A stretch of DNA of 64,000 nt from Denitromonas halophila (lineage in GTDB: Bacteria; Pseudomonadota; Gammaproteobacteria; Burkholderiales; Rhodocyclaceae), in the NCBI RefSeq assembly GCF_007625155.1, contig NZ_VMNK01000003.1, forward strand, positions 124,001 through 188,000, written 5' to 3'. A program made the position numbers and the translations under genes. Under the pieces are notes generated by a model, which was not told the DNA's origin, searched no databases, and saw only the letters and a list, made by a program, of their open reading frames with translations. Below are positions 7,897 to 17,281 of this stretch, piece after piece (positions within the stretch are counted from its first letter, which is position 1; the number at the start of each line of letters is the position of its first letter).

Positions 7897-8212
7897 GGGG
7901 CGTTCTCTCTCAAGCTTGCAACGTCCGATCGCCCGGCTAAAAAGCGTCGATGCGGAGGCAAACCTTGCAGCCGCGAACGTCGCGAATGCGGCCGGGGACC
8001 CTGGCGCTGCCAGTTGCCCTTGCGCGCACTAACCAGAACGATCCCGGTGCTCGATCCATGACTTCAATCAGCAAGCCTGGCCGAACTTATTATTACTGCG
8101 TGTTTCTGCGGCTCAGTCTTTCACACTTCGCCCGCAAGGGAAAGACGAGGTTTGAACGACAGCTTCCACCAACCGATGCGCACCGCACCCACAAGTTTTA
8201 CCAAAACACGGA
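7897..8212. other. Intergenic region without recognised gene
   Basis: These 316 bases lie between the CBS gene's start and the membrane-protein gene's stop, so they include the CBS promoter. Short frames are present, but none has a family-like sequence or good start. An AT-rich patch (ACTTATTATTACTGCG near 8082) is the only notable feature. Confidence 0.5.
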
Positions 8213-8569
8213 TTACTGCTCCTGCGCCCCCTGTCCGGACGACGCCTGCTCGGCACCTTCCGCCTTTTCTCGCGCACGGATGTAGTCACGCCATTCTTTT
8301 CGGGCTTCCATGGTTAGAAACAGGTAGCAGACAATGAACATCTGCTCGACTAATGGAAGGGGCTGCCCTTTGACGCCGCTCAGAAAAAGCCGGGAGATGA
8401 TTTTCAGCATCAACAATAGGGGGGCCAAGGCAAACGTGATCGCGATCACCCAACTCAAATTGACGCTCGAAGCGTGGCTGGCGAACATTGCTGTTCGGCT
8501 GACACTGAGGCTCAGAACAAAAATTACGACGGCAGCGAGGATCAGTCTGGACAGGGTTCGTTCGGTCAT
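8213..8569 (-). CDS. Small membrane protein of unknown function
   Basis: A 118-residue protein if started at MTERTLSRLI; ATGs at 8572 and 8611 are alternatives. Two hydrophobic segments are clear: LILAAVVIFVLSLSVS (about 8-25) and VIAITFALAPLLLMLKII (about 39-58), with a third weaker one, MFIVCYLFLTM (about 75-86). The tail is charged (ARKEWRDYIRAREKAEGAE). I do not recognise a family. It is a lone gene, and its codon use is slightly more AT-rich than its neighbours. Confidence 0.55.
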   Translation of the reverse strand: MTERTLSRLILAAVVIFVLSLSVSRTAMFASHASSVNLSWVIAITFALAPLLLMLKIISRLFLSGVKGQPLPLVEQMFIVCYLFLTMEARKEWRDYIRAREKAEGAEQASSGQGAQEQ

Positions 8570-8655
8570 CATGAGGAAATTCTCAAACACGCAGCAATGT
8601 CGGCCAATCATATCGCATATGCCAGGTGCAATTTAAGCTCAAAAATCGGTAACAC

Positions 8656-9570
8656 CTACCCCTTCTGCCCCTCCCAATAGCCCGGCTGGTTATAGACCGC
8701 TTTCAGGTAGTCCACAAAGCACCGCACCTTCGCCGGCAAATAGCGCTGCTGCGGATAGACCGCCTGGATGGCGTTGCTGGGCACGGCGAAATCATCGAGC
8801 ACGGTCACCAGCGCGCCGGAGGCAAGATCGGACTGAATCTCCCAGGTGGAGCGCCAGCCGATGCCGAGCCCCTGAAGCACCCAGTCGAACAGCAACTCCC
8901 CATCATTGCAGTCCAGGTCGCCGTCCACACGCACGGTGACGCGCTTGCCCTCGCGCACGAAGGCCCAGCCGCGCTGCTGCCCGCCGTGCAGATTGAAGGC
9001 GAGGCAGTTGTGGTGAGCGAGGTCTTCGGGCGTGCGCGGTACGCCGTGTTGCTCGAAGTAAGCGGGCGTCCCGCAGACGACGCGGCGGTTAGGGTAGAGC
9101 GGAATGGCGACGTAGTCGGGCGGCACGGCGTCACCGATGCGGATCGCCATGTCGTAGCCTTCGCTGACCAGGTCGACCACGCTGTCGGTGAAGTTGAACG
9201 ACAGCTTGAGCGCCGGATGCTGGGCCTTGAAGGCCGGCGCGTGCGGGCCGATGTGCTGACGGCCAAACCCCGCGGGGGCGGACACCACCAGGTGGCCACG
9301 CACATCGCTGCGCCCCGCGCTGACGCTGCTCTCAGCGGCGTCGAAGTCCTTGAGCAACTGCCGGCATTGCTCCACAAACTGCTCGCCCAGATCAGTCAGG
9401 GTCAGGCCACGCGTGGAGCGGTGCATCAGGCGCACGCCGAGACGTCGCTCCAGCGCGTCGAGGCGGCGGCCCATCACCACGGGGGTGACGCCTTCGACCA
9501 GCGCGGCGGCGGCAAAGCTGCCTTTTTCGGCGGTGAGGACAAAACTGCGGATTTCGGTGTAGCGGTCCAT
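8656..9570 (-). CDS. LysR-family transcriptional regulator (CrgA/PtxR-like branch)
   Basis: A 304-residue protein: helix-turn-helix MDRYTEIRSFVLTAEKGSFA with RRLDALERRLGVRLMHRSTR, then an effector domain with the motif GHLVVSAPAGFGRQHIGP and ending YLKAVYNQPGYWEG. The N-terminal pattern and the RVSAP-like segment are typical of the large CrgA/DmlR-type LysR group. It is divergent from the cupin gene, with about 250 bases between the starts, so it may control that gene; no effector is deducible. Confidence 0.9.
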   Translation of the reverse strand: MDRYTEIRSFVLTAEKGSFAAAALVEGVTPVVMGRRLDALERRLGVRLMHRSTRGLTLTDLGEQFVEQCRQLLKDFDAAESSVSAGRSDVRGHLVVSAPAGFGRQHIGPHAPAFKAQHPALKLSFNFTDSVVDLVSEGYDMAIRIGDAVPPDYVAIPLYPNRRVVCGTPAYFEQHGVPRTPEDLAHHNCLAFNLHGGQQRGWAFVREGKRVTVRVDGDLDCNDGELLFDWVLQGLGIGWRSTWEIQSDLASGALVTVLDDFAVPSNAIQAVYPQQRYLPAKVRCFVDYLKAVYNQPGYWEGQKG

Positions 9571-9819
9571 TCAAGCATCCGTGTTTAAACGCGGCGACGT
9601 GCGCGCGTGACGGGCGGTCTCGAGGTCGAGGTTTTTCGCATGCTCAATCCCTCGTCCATCGGCACAAGCGGCCGACGCGGCGGCCCGGCTCAATACCTCA
9701 GGTATCGACAGAAACGACTCTAGCAGGAATTCCCCTGCGCGCGACCCGCCGCTATTCTTGAATCCTGTCTATAGTGTTTGCAGTGCATCATCCCGGCACA
9801 CGACCCGCTTGCGAGGCTC

Positions 9820-10170
9820 ATGACCCGACCGACTCACGGCTCACTGCTCACCGATCTGCCTGCCGCGGGTGCGGACGAAGACTTTCGCCCGCTATTCGAC
9901 AACGGCGCGGTGCGCATCGAGCGCATCGTCTCGCATCACCATGCCAGCCCGCCGGGCTTCTGGTACGCGCAGGCGGACGACGAGTGGGTGTTGCTGGTGA
10001 GCGGCGCGGCGGTGCTGGCCTTTGACGACGGGCGCGAGCAAGCCATGGCGCCGGGTGATTGGGTGCTGCTCCCGGCCGGTTGCAAGCACCGGGTGGCGCG
10101 CACCGACGCGGCCACCGTCTGGCTGGCGGTGCACATGCGGCCAGCCGATACCGAATCAAGTTATATATAA
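9820..10170 (+). CDS. Cupin-domain protein
   Basis: A 116-residue protein. The cupin core is visible: IERIVSHHHASPPGFWYAQA, DEWVLLVSGAAVLAFDDG, APGDWVLLPAGCKHRVART (motif 2 with the conserved PGD and H). Motif 1 histidines appear in SHHHASP. The start at 9820 (MTRPTHGSLL) is preferred because GCGAGG precedes it; a longer form begins at 9778. Small cupins of this kind often act as phosphomannose-isomerase-like or sensor proteins with unknown ligands. It is divergent from the LysR gene at 9570 and lies directly before glcB. Confidence 0.8.
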   Translation: MTRPTHGSLLTDLPAAGADEDFRPLFDNGAVRIERIVSHHHASPPGFWYAQADDEWVLLVSGAAVLAFDDGREQAMAPGDWVLLPAGCKHRVARTDAATVWLAVHMRPADTESSYI

Positions 10171-10285
10171 GACATTAGATAAATTTATTGCAACGTTTTA
10201 GAATGGCGGTCAGTTCCCTTCGGGGAAAACGATCATTTGGAATTCTGCCGGCCCTCGCGGCCGGTGCTTCACAGAGGCCTAAACC
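10171..10285 (+). promoter_or_regulatory. glcB promoter region and structured 5' leader
   Basis: An AT-rich stretch (TTATATATAAGACATTAGAT from 10161 on) should carry the promoter. Downstream are two perfect hairpins: TTCCC-TTCG-GGGAA at 10214-10227, with a UUCG tetraloop, and CCGGCC-CTCGC-GGCCGG at 10248-10264, which ends about 20 bases before the glcB ATG. The second could mask or space the ribosome binding site. No known riboswitch is recognised. Confidence 0.5.
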
Positions 10286-12439
10286 ATGAGCTCACATACC
10301 CAGATCGGCGGCATGCAAGTCGCCACCACGCTCCAGCAGCTGCTTGAGCGCGACATCCTGCCGGGCACCGGCGTCAGCGCTGATCAATTCTGGTCGGGCC
10401 TCGAATCCATCGTCAATGACCTGGCCCCGAAGAACCGCGCCCTGCTCGCCAAGCGCGACGATCTGCAAGCCAAGATCGACGCCTGGCACCAGGCCAACGG
10501 CAAGGGCGACTTTGCCGCCTACAAGGCCTTCCTGACCGAGATCGGCTACCTGGTGCCCGAAGGCCCGGACTTCAAGATAGAGACCGAAAACGTCGAGCCC
10601 GAGATTGCGCAGCAGGCCGGCCCGCAGCTGGTGGTGCCGGTGATGAATGCGCGCTTTGCGCTGAACGCGGCCAACGCACGCTGGGGCAGCCTGTATGACG
10701 CGCTGTACGGCACCGACGTGCTGCCCGAAACCGATGGCGCCGAAAAAGGCAGCAGCTACAACCCGGTGCGCGGCGCCAAAGTGGTGGCCTACGCGCGCGA
10801 CTTCCTCGACGACGCCGCCACGCTGGTCGACGCCAGCCACAAAGACGCCACCGACTACGCCGTGGTCGACGGCAAACTGGTGGTCACGCTCAAGGACGGC
10901 ACCACCACCAGCCTGGCCGACCCGGCACAGTTTGCCGGCTACCACGGGGGCGACACGCCCGCCGTGCTGCTCAAGCAACATGGCCTGCACTTCGAAATCC
11001 AGTTTGACCGCAACCACCCGATCGGCAAGACCGACCCGGCCGGCATCAAGGACGTACTGGTCGAAGCCGCGCTGACCACCATCATGGATTGCGAAGACTC
11101 GGTCGCCGCCGTCGATGCCGAAGACAAGGCACTGGCCTACGGCAACTGGCTAGGCCTGATGAAGGGCACGCTCTCAGAGCAGGTCGCCAAGGGCAGCAAG
11201 ACGATCACCCGCAGCATGAACCCCGACCGCGTCTACACCGCACCCGACGGCAGCAAGCTCACCCTCAAGGGTCGCGCCATGCTGTTCGTGCGCAACGTGG
11301 GCCACCTGATGACCAACCCGGCGATCGTCGCCGCCGACGGCCATCAGATCCCCGAAGGCATCATGGACGCCATGTTCACCGCCTGCGCCGCGATCCACGA
11401 CCTGAAAGGCAATGGCCCAGTGCGCAACTCCACCGCCAAGAGCGTGAACATCGTCAAGCCGAAGATGCACGGGCCGGAAGAAGTCGCCTTCACCGTCGAG
11501 CTCTTCGGCCGCGTCGAGCAAGCCCTCGGCCTGCCGAAAAACACGCTCAAGGTCGGCATCATGGACGAAGAGCGCCGCACCTCGGTCAACCTCAAGGAAT
11601 GCATCCGCGCCGCCAAGGAACGCGTGGTGTTCATCAACACCGGCTTCCTCGACCGCACCGGCGACGAAATCCACACCAGCATGGAGGCCGGCCCGTTTGC
11701 GCCCAAGGCCAAGCTCAAGACCATGAAGTGGATCCTCTCGTACGAAGACCAGAACGTCGACGTCGGCCTCGCCTGCGGCCTGCCCGGCCGCGCGCAGATC
11801 GGCAAAGGCATGTGGCCGGTGCCCGACAACATGGCCGACATGATGACCGCCAAGATCGGCCATCCCAAGTCCGGCGCGAACACCGCCTGGGTGCCCTCGC
11901 CCACCGCCGCCACCCTGCACGCCCTGCACTACCACCAGATCAACGTCGCCAACGTGCAAGCCGAGCTGCGCAGCCGCACCCCGGCCAATGTGGACGACAT
12001 CCTCGACATCCCGCTGCTCGGCGACCAGCAACTCACCGCCGACGAGATCCAGAAAGAACTCGACAACAACGCCCAGGGCATCCTCGGCTACGTCGTGCGC
12101 TGGGTCGACCAGGGCGTCGGTTGCTCCAAAGTGCCCGACATCAACAACGTCGGCCTCATGGAAGACCGCGCCACCCTGCGCATCTCCAGCCAGCACATCG
12201 CCAACTGGGTGCGCCACGAAGTGTGCTCGATCGACCAAGTGCTCGAAACGCTCAAGAAGATGGCTAAGGTGGTGGACGCCCAGAACGCCGGCGACCCGCT
12301 CTACCGCCCCATGGCCCCGGCCTACGACGGCATCGCCTTCGAAGCCGCCTGCGACCTGGTCTTCAAAGGCTGCCAGCAACCCAGCGGCTACACCGAGCCC
12401 CTGCTGCACGCGCATCGGTTGTCGGTGAAGGCGCTGTAA
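10286..12439 (+). CDS. glcB: Malate synthase G
   Basis: A 717-residue cytoplasmic enzyme that condenses glyoxylate with acetyl-CoA to malate. Length and sequence match the monomeric G isoform (about 720 residues). Visible signatures include [38 protein letters not shown] (catalytic acid region), [49 protein letters not shown] and [20 protein letters not shown]. It stands alone with its own leader and a strong terminator at 12462. Together with the glycerate kinase group it points to growth on glycolate, glyoxylate or acetate. Confidence 0.98.
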   Translation: MSSHTQIGGMQVATTLQQLLERDILPGTGVSADQFWSGLESIVNDLAPKNRALLAKRDDLQAKIDAWHQANGKGDFAAYKAFLTEIGYLVPEGPDFKIETENVEPEIAQQAGPQLVVPVMNARFALNAANARWGSLYDALYGTDVLPETDGAEKGSSYNPVRGAKVVAYARDFLDDAATLVDASHKDATDYAVVDGKLVVTLKDGTTTSLADPAQFAGYHGGDTPAVLLKQHGLHFEIQFDRNHPIGKTDPAGIKDVLVEAALTTIMDCEDSVAAVDAEDKALAYGNWLGLMKGTLSEQVAKGSKTITRSMNPDRVYTAPDGSKLTLKGRAMLFVRNVGHLMTNPAIVAADGHQIPEGIMDAMFTACAAIHDLKGNGPVRNSTAKSVNIVKPKMHGPEEVAFTVELFGRVEQALGLPKNTLKVGIMDEERRTSVNLKECIRAAKERVVFINTGFLDRTGDEIHTSMEAGPFAPKAKLKTMKWILSYEDQNVDVGLACGLPGRAQIGKGMWPVPDNMADMMTAKIGHPKSGANTAWVPSPTAATLHALHYHQINVANVQAELRSRTPANVDDILDIPLLGDQQLTADEIQKELDNNAQGILGYVVRWVDQGVGCSKVPDINNVGLMEDRATLRISSQHIANWVRHEVCSIDQVLETLKKMAKVVDAQNAGDPLYRPMAPAYDGIAFEAACDLVFKGCQQPSGYTEPLLHAHRLSVKAL

Positions 12440-12461
12440 GCCAAGCGCTCGCCGCAAAGAA

Positions 12462-12500
12462 AAACGCCAGCCGGTTTTGCCGGGCTGGCGTTTTTTTTGG
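12462..12500 (+). terminator. Rho-independent terminator after glcB
   Basis: AAAAACGCCAGCCGG, short loop TTTT, then GCCGGGCTGGCGTTTTTTTT. It has a GC-rich stem of about ten pairs and a run of eight T. Confidence 0.93.
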
Positions 12501-12574
12501 CGCGAGACCGATGCTCAATAGCGGCTTTCGCCCCGGCGCCGCCTTCGGTGCGATGGCGGAGTGGGCGTTGGATT

Positions 12575-12668
12575 CGTAGCCCGGATGCAGCGAAGCGGAA
12601 TCCGGGGGCCACGGTCGATTAACCGATGAGTCCCGGAGGCGGCCCTTCGGGCCTTGTCCAGGCTACGC
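12575..12668. repeat. REP-like palindrome pair (type B)
   Basis: CGTAGCCCGGATGCAGCGAA with GCGGAATCCGGGGG at 12575-12606, and a diverged inverted end CCTTGTCCAGGCTACGC near 12652-12668. It shares its core with the elements at 42244-42477. Confidence 0.7.
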
Positions 12669-12815
12669 TCGCTTTGAGGTCGCTCATCTCCTGGGCCTGT
12701 CATCGCGTAACAATGCATGAGTGAGAGAAGCGATCCTGCGTCGTGCGTGAAGCAAGTCATCACCGTTCGCCCCGAGCCGTCGTTACTATAAAGAAAAATG
12801 CATGGGGAATGCCGC

Positions 12816-14168
12816 ATGACCGAATCGAACCAGCCAGCAAAGGCACAGCAGAATTGGCGCGGACTACACACCGTACTACTGTTTCTGGTCGCGGTTCTGT
12901 GCGGGGGGCTGATCTATCAACAGCATCGGTTTCAGGAGCGCCTCGACGCGCTTGCCAGCGTCCAAAACGATCGCGAAGGACGGCTTATAGCTGAATTGCA
13001 CCAGCTGAACGCTGCGGTGGCTGCCGTCACAGCCACCTCTTCTCAACACAACGCCTTGCTCCATCGCAGTCTTGGCAAAGTCTTGCCTCTAGAGCTTCCC
13101 GCGGAGACAACACGTGTTTTCGACGAGGTTGAACGGCAATTGGCTAGCCCTGAGTCTTGGCCTACGGATGCTGCCACGGTCGAGGCGCGCATGAGCGAAC
13201 TGCAAGCGGTGCTGGAAGCTTCGCCGCCGTGGATTCAGGAAGCGTTGCTACCGAGGCTCGTGCCTGCACATTGGTCGTTGCAAGTGCTGGCGCTTGTTCG
13301 GGAGCTGTTGCCAGAAGATGTCGAGGCATTGGATGGACGTATCGAGCAGGCTGAGTTGCTCATTGCCAGTCGCCCGATGAATGCATCTGATGCGCTAGTC
13401 ACACAGTTAGACGACCGTCAGGCGGGAATGGTCCGTTTGCTGCGCGCCAAGCTTCAGCAGGAGGCCGTGCTGGTCGCCGAAAAGGCGCTCAAGGGGGAGT
13501 CCGATCCCGAAGAAGCACTGGCGTTGCTTGCAGATTTTGAGAGCCCGGTTTTGGAAGCACTGCGTGCTCAGTTGAACAATCGACGCCAGATGCTTGGACT
13601 GAAGCGTCGAGCCGAAGCGCTGACACAGCAATGGCCGGTGCTCGAAAAAATTTCGGCGCCTGACTTGAAGGAGCGATTTGCCACCGGCTTTCGGGTAGAG
13701 CTTCAGATGCTGCAGCTCGACGCATTGAGTGCTTCGATTCAGGATGCTCAGCTAGAAACTCAGATCGACAGTTTGCGCCAGAGCGTCGAGAACGCTTTGT
13801 CGGAACTGGCGGATGCGGCGAATAAGCGTAGCAAGGTTGAATTCAACGACTATCAGCGTTGGGCGCTCACTCAAATTGACGCAGTTTCGCCGCTCAAGGA
13901 GGTTTCGCTAGAAACAAAAGCCAAAGAGGGGCTCAAACGAGCTCTTGGTAACAAAGTGAAAAGCGCTGCCTCAAGTGCTCAAGACGCGCTCACTCGGGAC
14001 ATGATCCAGCATCTCAGCGTCATTGATGTTCATCTCCTCGATGTGGCCGTCGCAGAGTGGTACCAGGAAATATTCAGTGAGCGCTTCGCCAGTCTCGACA
14101 TGACTCACAAAAAACGCGTGGTGGATGCGTTTGCCAATTCAAGCAAGAAGTCACTTGGGGCCACCTGA
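12816..14168 (+). CDS. Membrane-anchored, coiled-coil-rich protein of unknown function
   Basis: A 450-residue protein starting MTESNQPAK; GGGGAA lies eight bases before this ATG, so it is preferred over an ATG at 12798. One transmembrane helix is clear at about residues 21-39 (TVLLFLVAVLCGGLIYQ), followed directly by helical, heptad-like sequence (RFQERLDALASVQNDREGRL, IAELHQLNAAVAAVTA) and long leucine/glutamate-rich helices to the end. The bulk is probably periplasmic. The stop overlaps the start of the next gene (TGATG), implying coupled translation with the secreted nuclease-like protein. Base composition is more AT-rich than the flanks. I recognise no family. Confidence 0.65.
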   Translation: MTESNQPAKAQQNWRGLHTVLLFLVAVLCGGLIYQQHRFQERLDALASVQNDREGRLIAELHQLNAAVAAVTATSSQHNALLHRSLGKVLPLELPAETTRVFDEVERQLASPESWPTDAATVEARMSELQAVLEASPPWIQEALLPRLVPAHWSLQVLALVRELLPEDVEALDGRIEQAELLIASRPMNASDALVTQLDDRQAGMVRLLRAKLQQEAVLVAEKALKGESDPEEALALLADFESPVLEALRAQLNNRRQMLGLKRRAEALTQQWPVLEKISAPDLKERFATGFRVELQMLQLDALSASIQDAQLETQIDSLRQSVENALSELADAANKRSKVEFNDYQRWALTQIDAVSPLKEVSLETKAKEGLKRALGNKVKSAASSAQDALTRDMIQHLSVIDVHLLDVAVAEWYQEIFSERFASLDMTHKKRVVDAFANSSKKSLGAT

Positions 14169-15448
14169 TGCCGCATTTTTCGAAAACCTTGCTGACCTGT
14201 CTTGCGGTGTTCGTCAGCAGCGTTGCATTGGCACAGAACGTTGCCAAACCACCGGTAGGCGGTACGTACCAGGAGATCAAGACCTGGCACGAGCGCCTTC
14301 TGACAACTGCGCCGAGCCTGAGTCAGCGTCAGGCGGGCATGCGCGCGGTGGTTCGTTCAGGCCCTCTTGGCCAACGTGGGCTCCAGCGCATCTTCAACAA
14401 CTTTGAAGGCAGGTTGGCGCTCGACCCGCGCATCCCCGGAGTCGAGCGCAATGCGCGCTTGCTGGCTTCGTCGAGCAAGTCCCAGCGCAAGGGCTATGTG
14501 CGTGAGGTTTTGTACGCAGCCAACATTCACGCAGATCGCCGCTTTGAATTGATCGAGATGGGCCGAAAGCTCGATCGTCCGTGGGGCAAGACAGATGCGG
14601 ACATCCTGTTTCGACACAAAAAAACGGCCCGTGTCGTTCGGCTGGAGGTCAAAGACTACTCGCTGCGTTCTCAAGTGACTAATGAGGCCAAGCTCAAGCA
14701 CCAGATTTCGAAAATGACAAAAGAAGCTCGATTGACTGGTGAGCAGCAAGTCTGGATCAACCGGCGTTCGGTGACCCCCGAAATTCACCGGTACGCCACC
14801 CGGCGCGGGGTTATGGTGCTCTCCAACGTGGGCACAGGGCGTCAATTGCCGATCGGGACGACACGGTTTGCCGACGCGCTAACACGTATTGAGCGATCTG
14901 TTGCCCCGACACCGGCGAGCACATCACGGTGGAGTATCCAGGGAGGCTTCCCTGTCGTTCGCCTGGCCACCGTCAATTCAAACAATTTGGTTCGCAGGGC
15001 CGCCGCTGCACCGGCCCTACGCCACGGCATAGTTCGAGCATCATCTGGGCGGTCAGCATGGGGCAGCGTAAGCAATCGCTTGTCGAATAGCCAAGCGCCA
15101 CGCATTGCATCAGGTTTGGCCTTAGCTACCGCCACTATTTTTGCCGCAGATCTTGCGACGGACTGGATGGAATATCGCCGTGGCATGATTTCCTCAGTCC
15201 GCATGTGGCAAATAGCAACTGCCAAATCGGCGATCGCAGCCTCTGCGGCGGGAGGGGGCTATGCGGGTGCGACGGTGTGCGGGCTTGCGACCGCTAACCC
15301 TTGGGCTTCGGCCGGATGCGGACTCGCAGGCGCCGCAGCTGGAGGCGCGCTGGCAAATTGGTCGTTCGGCGGATTACTCAAATCGGACACTGCTAAAGAG
15401 ATCAGTCGGTACCGACGGGATGCCCTGAAGCTGCGCTACGGGATTTGA
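14168..15448 (+). CDS. Secreted protein with PD-(D/E)XK nuclease-like domain and C-terminal glycine-rich hydrophobic region
   Basis: A 426-residue protein. Residues 1-22 (KTLLTCLAVFVSSVALAQ) form a signal peptide. The segment 108-220 resembles a restriction-endonuclease-like core: Glu113 in GYVREVLYAANIHA, Asp145 in GKTDADILFRH, then Glu160-Val-Lys162 in VVRLEVKDYS, which is the D...ExK pattern, followed by GEQQVWINRRSVTPEIHRYA and VMVLSNVG. Residues about 350-395 are glycine/alanine rich (AAGGGYAGATVCGLATANP, GCGLAGAAAGGALANW) and may insert in a membrane, as in some toxins. It is coupled to the upstream coiled-coil gene. The nuclease reading is an inference from the motif spacing; no immunity gene is evident. 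Confidence 0.6.
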   Translation: MPHFSKTLLTCLAVFVSSVALAQNVAKPPVGGTYQEIKTWHERLLTTAPSLSQRQAGMRAVVRSGPLGQRGLQRIFNNFEGRLALDPRIPGVERNARLLASSSKSQRKGYVREVLYAANIHADRRFELIEMGRKLDRPWGKTDADILFRHKKTARVVRLEVKDYSLRSQVTNEAKLKHQISKMTKEARLTGEQQVWINRRSVTPEIHRYATRRGVMVLSNVGTGRQLPIGTTRFADALTRIERSVAPTPASTSRWSIQGGFPVVRLATVNSNNLVRRAAAAPALRHGIVRASSGRSAWGSVSNRLSNSQAPRIASGLALATATIFAADLATDWMEYRRGMISSVRMWQIATAKSAIAASAAGGGYAGATVCGLATANPWASAGCGLAGAAAGGALANWSFGGLLKSDTAKEISRYRRDALKLRYGI

Positions 15449-15605
15449 ATCGAAGGGCATTGCGCCGAATGCTGGTTTGCCGACATGACCAATCCTCGCT
15501 CGGGAGGCAAGCGGTCAGCTGCACAGCGACTGTCGATCGTTTTTATTTGGACCGCACAATCTCGCACGGAGCGGCGCCTCCATCCACGCCGCCCCGTGAG
15601 CATCG

Positions 15606-15839
15606 CTACATCACCCGATCAGCAACCAACAACTCAACTGCCGCCCGATCAAACTCCATCGTCTTCCCCGAAAGCGGCACATGAACCGGCTCCTTGGTGG
15701 CCTTATAGAGGCTTTCCGTGCGCATGCCGGACTTGACCTTGCCGCCCTCGGTGGCGGGTTCTTTGGCGTGGGAGACGACGACCTCGACCGGCTTGAGCAG
15801 CTCGCATAGATTGAAAAACCGAAGCACCTTCCACCACAT
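15606..15839 (-). CDS. Small conserved-looking hypothetical protein
   Basis: About 77 residues if begun at MWWKVLRFFNLCELLKPV; the frame continues upstream to 15923, but that extension is encoded by a REP-like palindrome and is unlikely to be real. The sequence VVVSHAKEPATEGGKVKSG and HVPLSGKTMEFDRAAVELLV looks like ordinary protein with balanced composition. I do not recognise a family. No good ribosome binding site is visible, so the exact start is uncertain, and a fragment of a larger gene is possible. Confidence 0.45.
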   Translation of the reverse strand: MWWKVLRFFNLCELLKPVEVVVSHAKEPATEGGKVKSGMRTESLYKATKEPVHVPLSGKTMEFDRAAVELLVADRVM

Positions 15840-15860
15840 GAGGTGATTGGTGTGGTGGCA

Positions 15861-15892
15861 TTCGGCGGATGACGCTTCGCTGATCCGCCCGA
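15861..15892. repeat. Single REP-like palindrome (type A)
   Basis: TTCGGCGGATGACGCTTCGC with TGATCCGCCC. It lies just upstream of the small hypothetical gene on the minus strand. Confidence 0.6.
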
Positions 15893-16034
15893 CATCGACC
15901 GTCCGCCCCTCGCCGATCGCCATCAGATGGCGCCGCCAGTGTGCAGTTTTTCATGCTCCCCGTCTTTTTCCACCCACCCCGCCCTCAAGAACCACGCCGC
16001 CACGCCGTAGGCTCGACAGCGATCTGCGTGCGCC

Positions 16035-17222
16035 ATGATGGCGCCGGATACCTTTTTCCCGATCGATGAGCGCCCAATGCCCCGGCTTCATCCGCTGACA
16101 CTCCGGTTTCACGACCCTGCGCTTGAAAACGCCTACGACGACTACGTCTACCCGCGCATGCTGGTGCAGTGGCGCGCGGCGCTGGTGATCGGGCCGGCTT
16201 TGTATGTGCTGCTGTTTGTGCTCGACGGCTGGTATATCCCCGAGGCAGAGCGCGGCGCGCTGTGGGCGATACGGCTGGGTTCGCTGATCGTCCCGATCAC
16301 CTTCATCGCCATCACGTTGACGCGCCACTACCGGCGCTGCGCCTATCTGCTGCCGGCACTCAACGGGCTCACGGGCGGGCTCGGGCTGATCGCGATGATG
16401 CAGCTCATGCCGCTGGAGGTGGTGGCGCAGTATTACCCGGTGGTCGTGGTGGTCACCTTTTTTACCTACAACTTCAGCGGCACCCGCTTTATCTATGCGG
16501 TGGCGGTCGATGTGGTGCTGCTGGTGACCTACAACCTGTGCTTTGGCGTCGTGGCCGATTACCCCGGCTACCTGCTGGCCACCCAGGATTTCTTCATCAT
16601 CTGTGCCAACCTCATCGGCGGCGGCGCGGGCTATATGGTGGAGTTGCAACGGCGGCGCCTGTTCGTCCACAAACAGGCACTGGAGGACGAGCGGCGTTTG
16701 CACCTGGAGCGCGCGCTGCATGACAGCCTGACCGGCCTGCCCAATCGTGAGCTGCTCTATGACCGCATCAACCAGCTACTCGCCGGCGCCCCCCGCTCGA
16801 CGGCACAACATGCGCTGTACTTTGTGGATCTGAACGACTTCAAGCCGATCAACGATGTGCACGGCCACGCCGTGGGCGACCAGATGCTTCAGCGTGTGGC
16901 CGCGCGGCTGCGCCAGGCGGTGCGTGACGCCGATACGGTGGCCCGGCTGGGCGGTGACGAATTCGTGGTGCTGGTGGCCCAGATGCCCGACGCCACCGCC
17001 GCGCACCTTCAGGCCGAACGCATCCAGGCCATGGTCGCCCGCCGCGATGACGACCTGCCCAGCGACATCGCACTCAGCGCCAGCGTCGGGCTGTGCCTGT
17101 TCCCCTACCCCGGCGCCACGGCTGACGACATCATCCACCGCGCCGACCTGGCGATGTATCACCACAAGGCTTCGGGCACCCTCCCCTTGCCACTCACCGA
17201 CCCCCAAGCCGCGGCCACCTGA
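16035..17222 (+). CDS. Membrane-bound diguanylate cyclase (GGDEF)
   Basis: A 395-residue protein (a start at 16077, MPRLHPLTL, is a credible alternative). Six hydrophobic helices occupy about residues 45-205 (ALVIGPALYVLLFVL, LIVPITFIAITL, VVVVVTFFTYNF, AVDVVLLVTYNLCF and others), forming a MASE-like sensory module. The GGDEF domain follows: HDSLTGLPNRELLYDRI, YFVDLNDFKPINDVHGHAVG, RLGGDEFVVLVA and SVGLCLFPYPG. The signature Gly-Gly-Asp-Glu-Phe is intact, so it should make cyclic di-GMP from GTP at the inner membrane. No clear RxxD inhibitory site precedes it. Confidence 0.92.
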   Translation: MMAPDTFFPIDERPMPRLHPLTLRFHDPALENAYDDYVYPRMLVQWRAALVIGPALYVLLFVLDGWYIPEAERGALWAIRLGSLIVPITFIAITLTRHYRRCAYLLPALNGLTGGLGLIAMMQLMPLEVVAQYYPVVVVVTFFTYNFSGTRFIYAVAVDVVLLVTYNLCFGVVADYPGYLLATQDFFIICANLIGGGAGYMVELQRRRLFVHKQALEDERRLHLERALHDSLTGLPNRELLYDRINQLLAGAPRSTAQHALYFVDLNDFKPINDVHGHAVGDQMLQRVAARLRQAVRDADTVARLGGDEFVVLVAQMPDATAAHLQAERIQAMVARRDDDLPSDIALSASVGLCLFPYPGATADDIIHRADLAMYHHKASGTLPLPLTDPQAAAT

Positions 17223-17250
17223 CACCGCCACACATGACGCAGATCATTTT

Positions 17251-17276
17251 GACTCTTCAACATCTGTTGTAGAGTC
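17251..17276 (+). promoter_or_regulatory. Probable ArsR operator
   Basis: GACTCT-T-CAAC-ATCT-GTTG-T-AGAGTC is an almost perfect 26-base inverted repeat ending five bases before the arsR ATG. Dyads of this form upstream of arsR are bound by the repressor itself and released with arsenite. Confidence 0.8.
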
Positions 17277-17281
17277 GCGTC

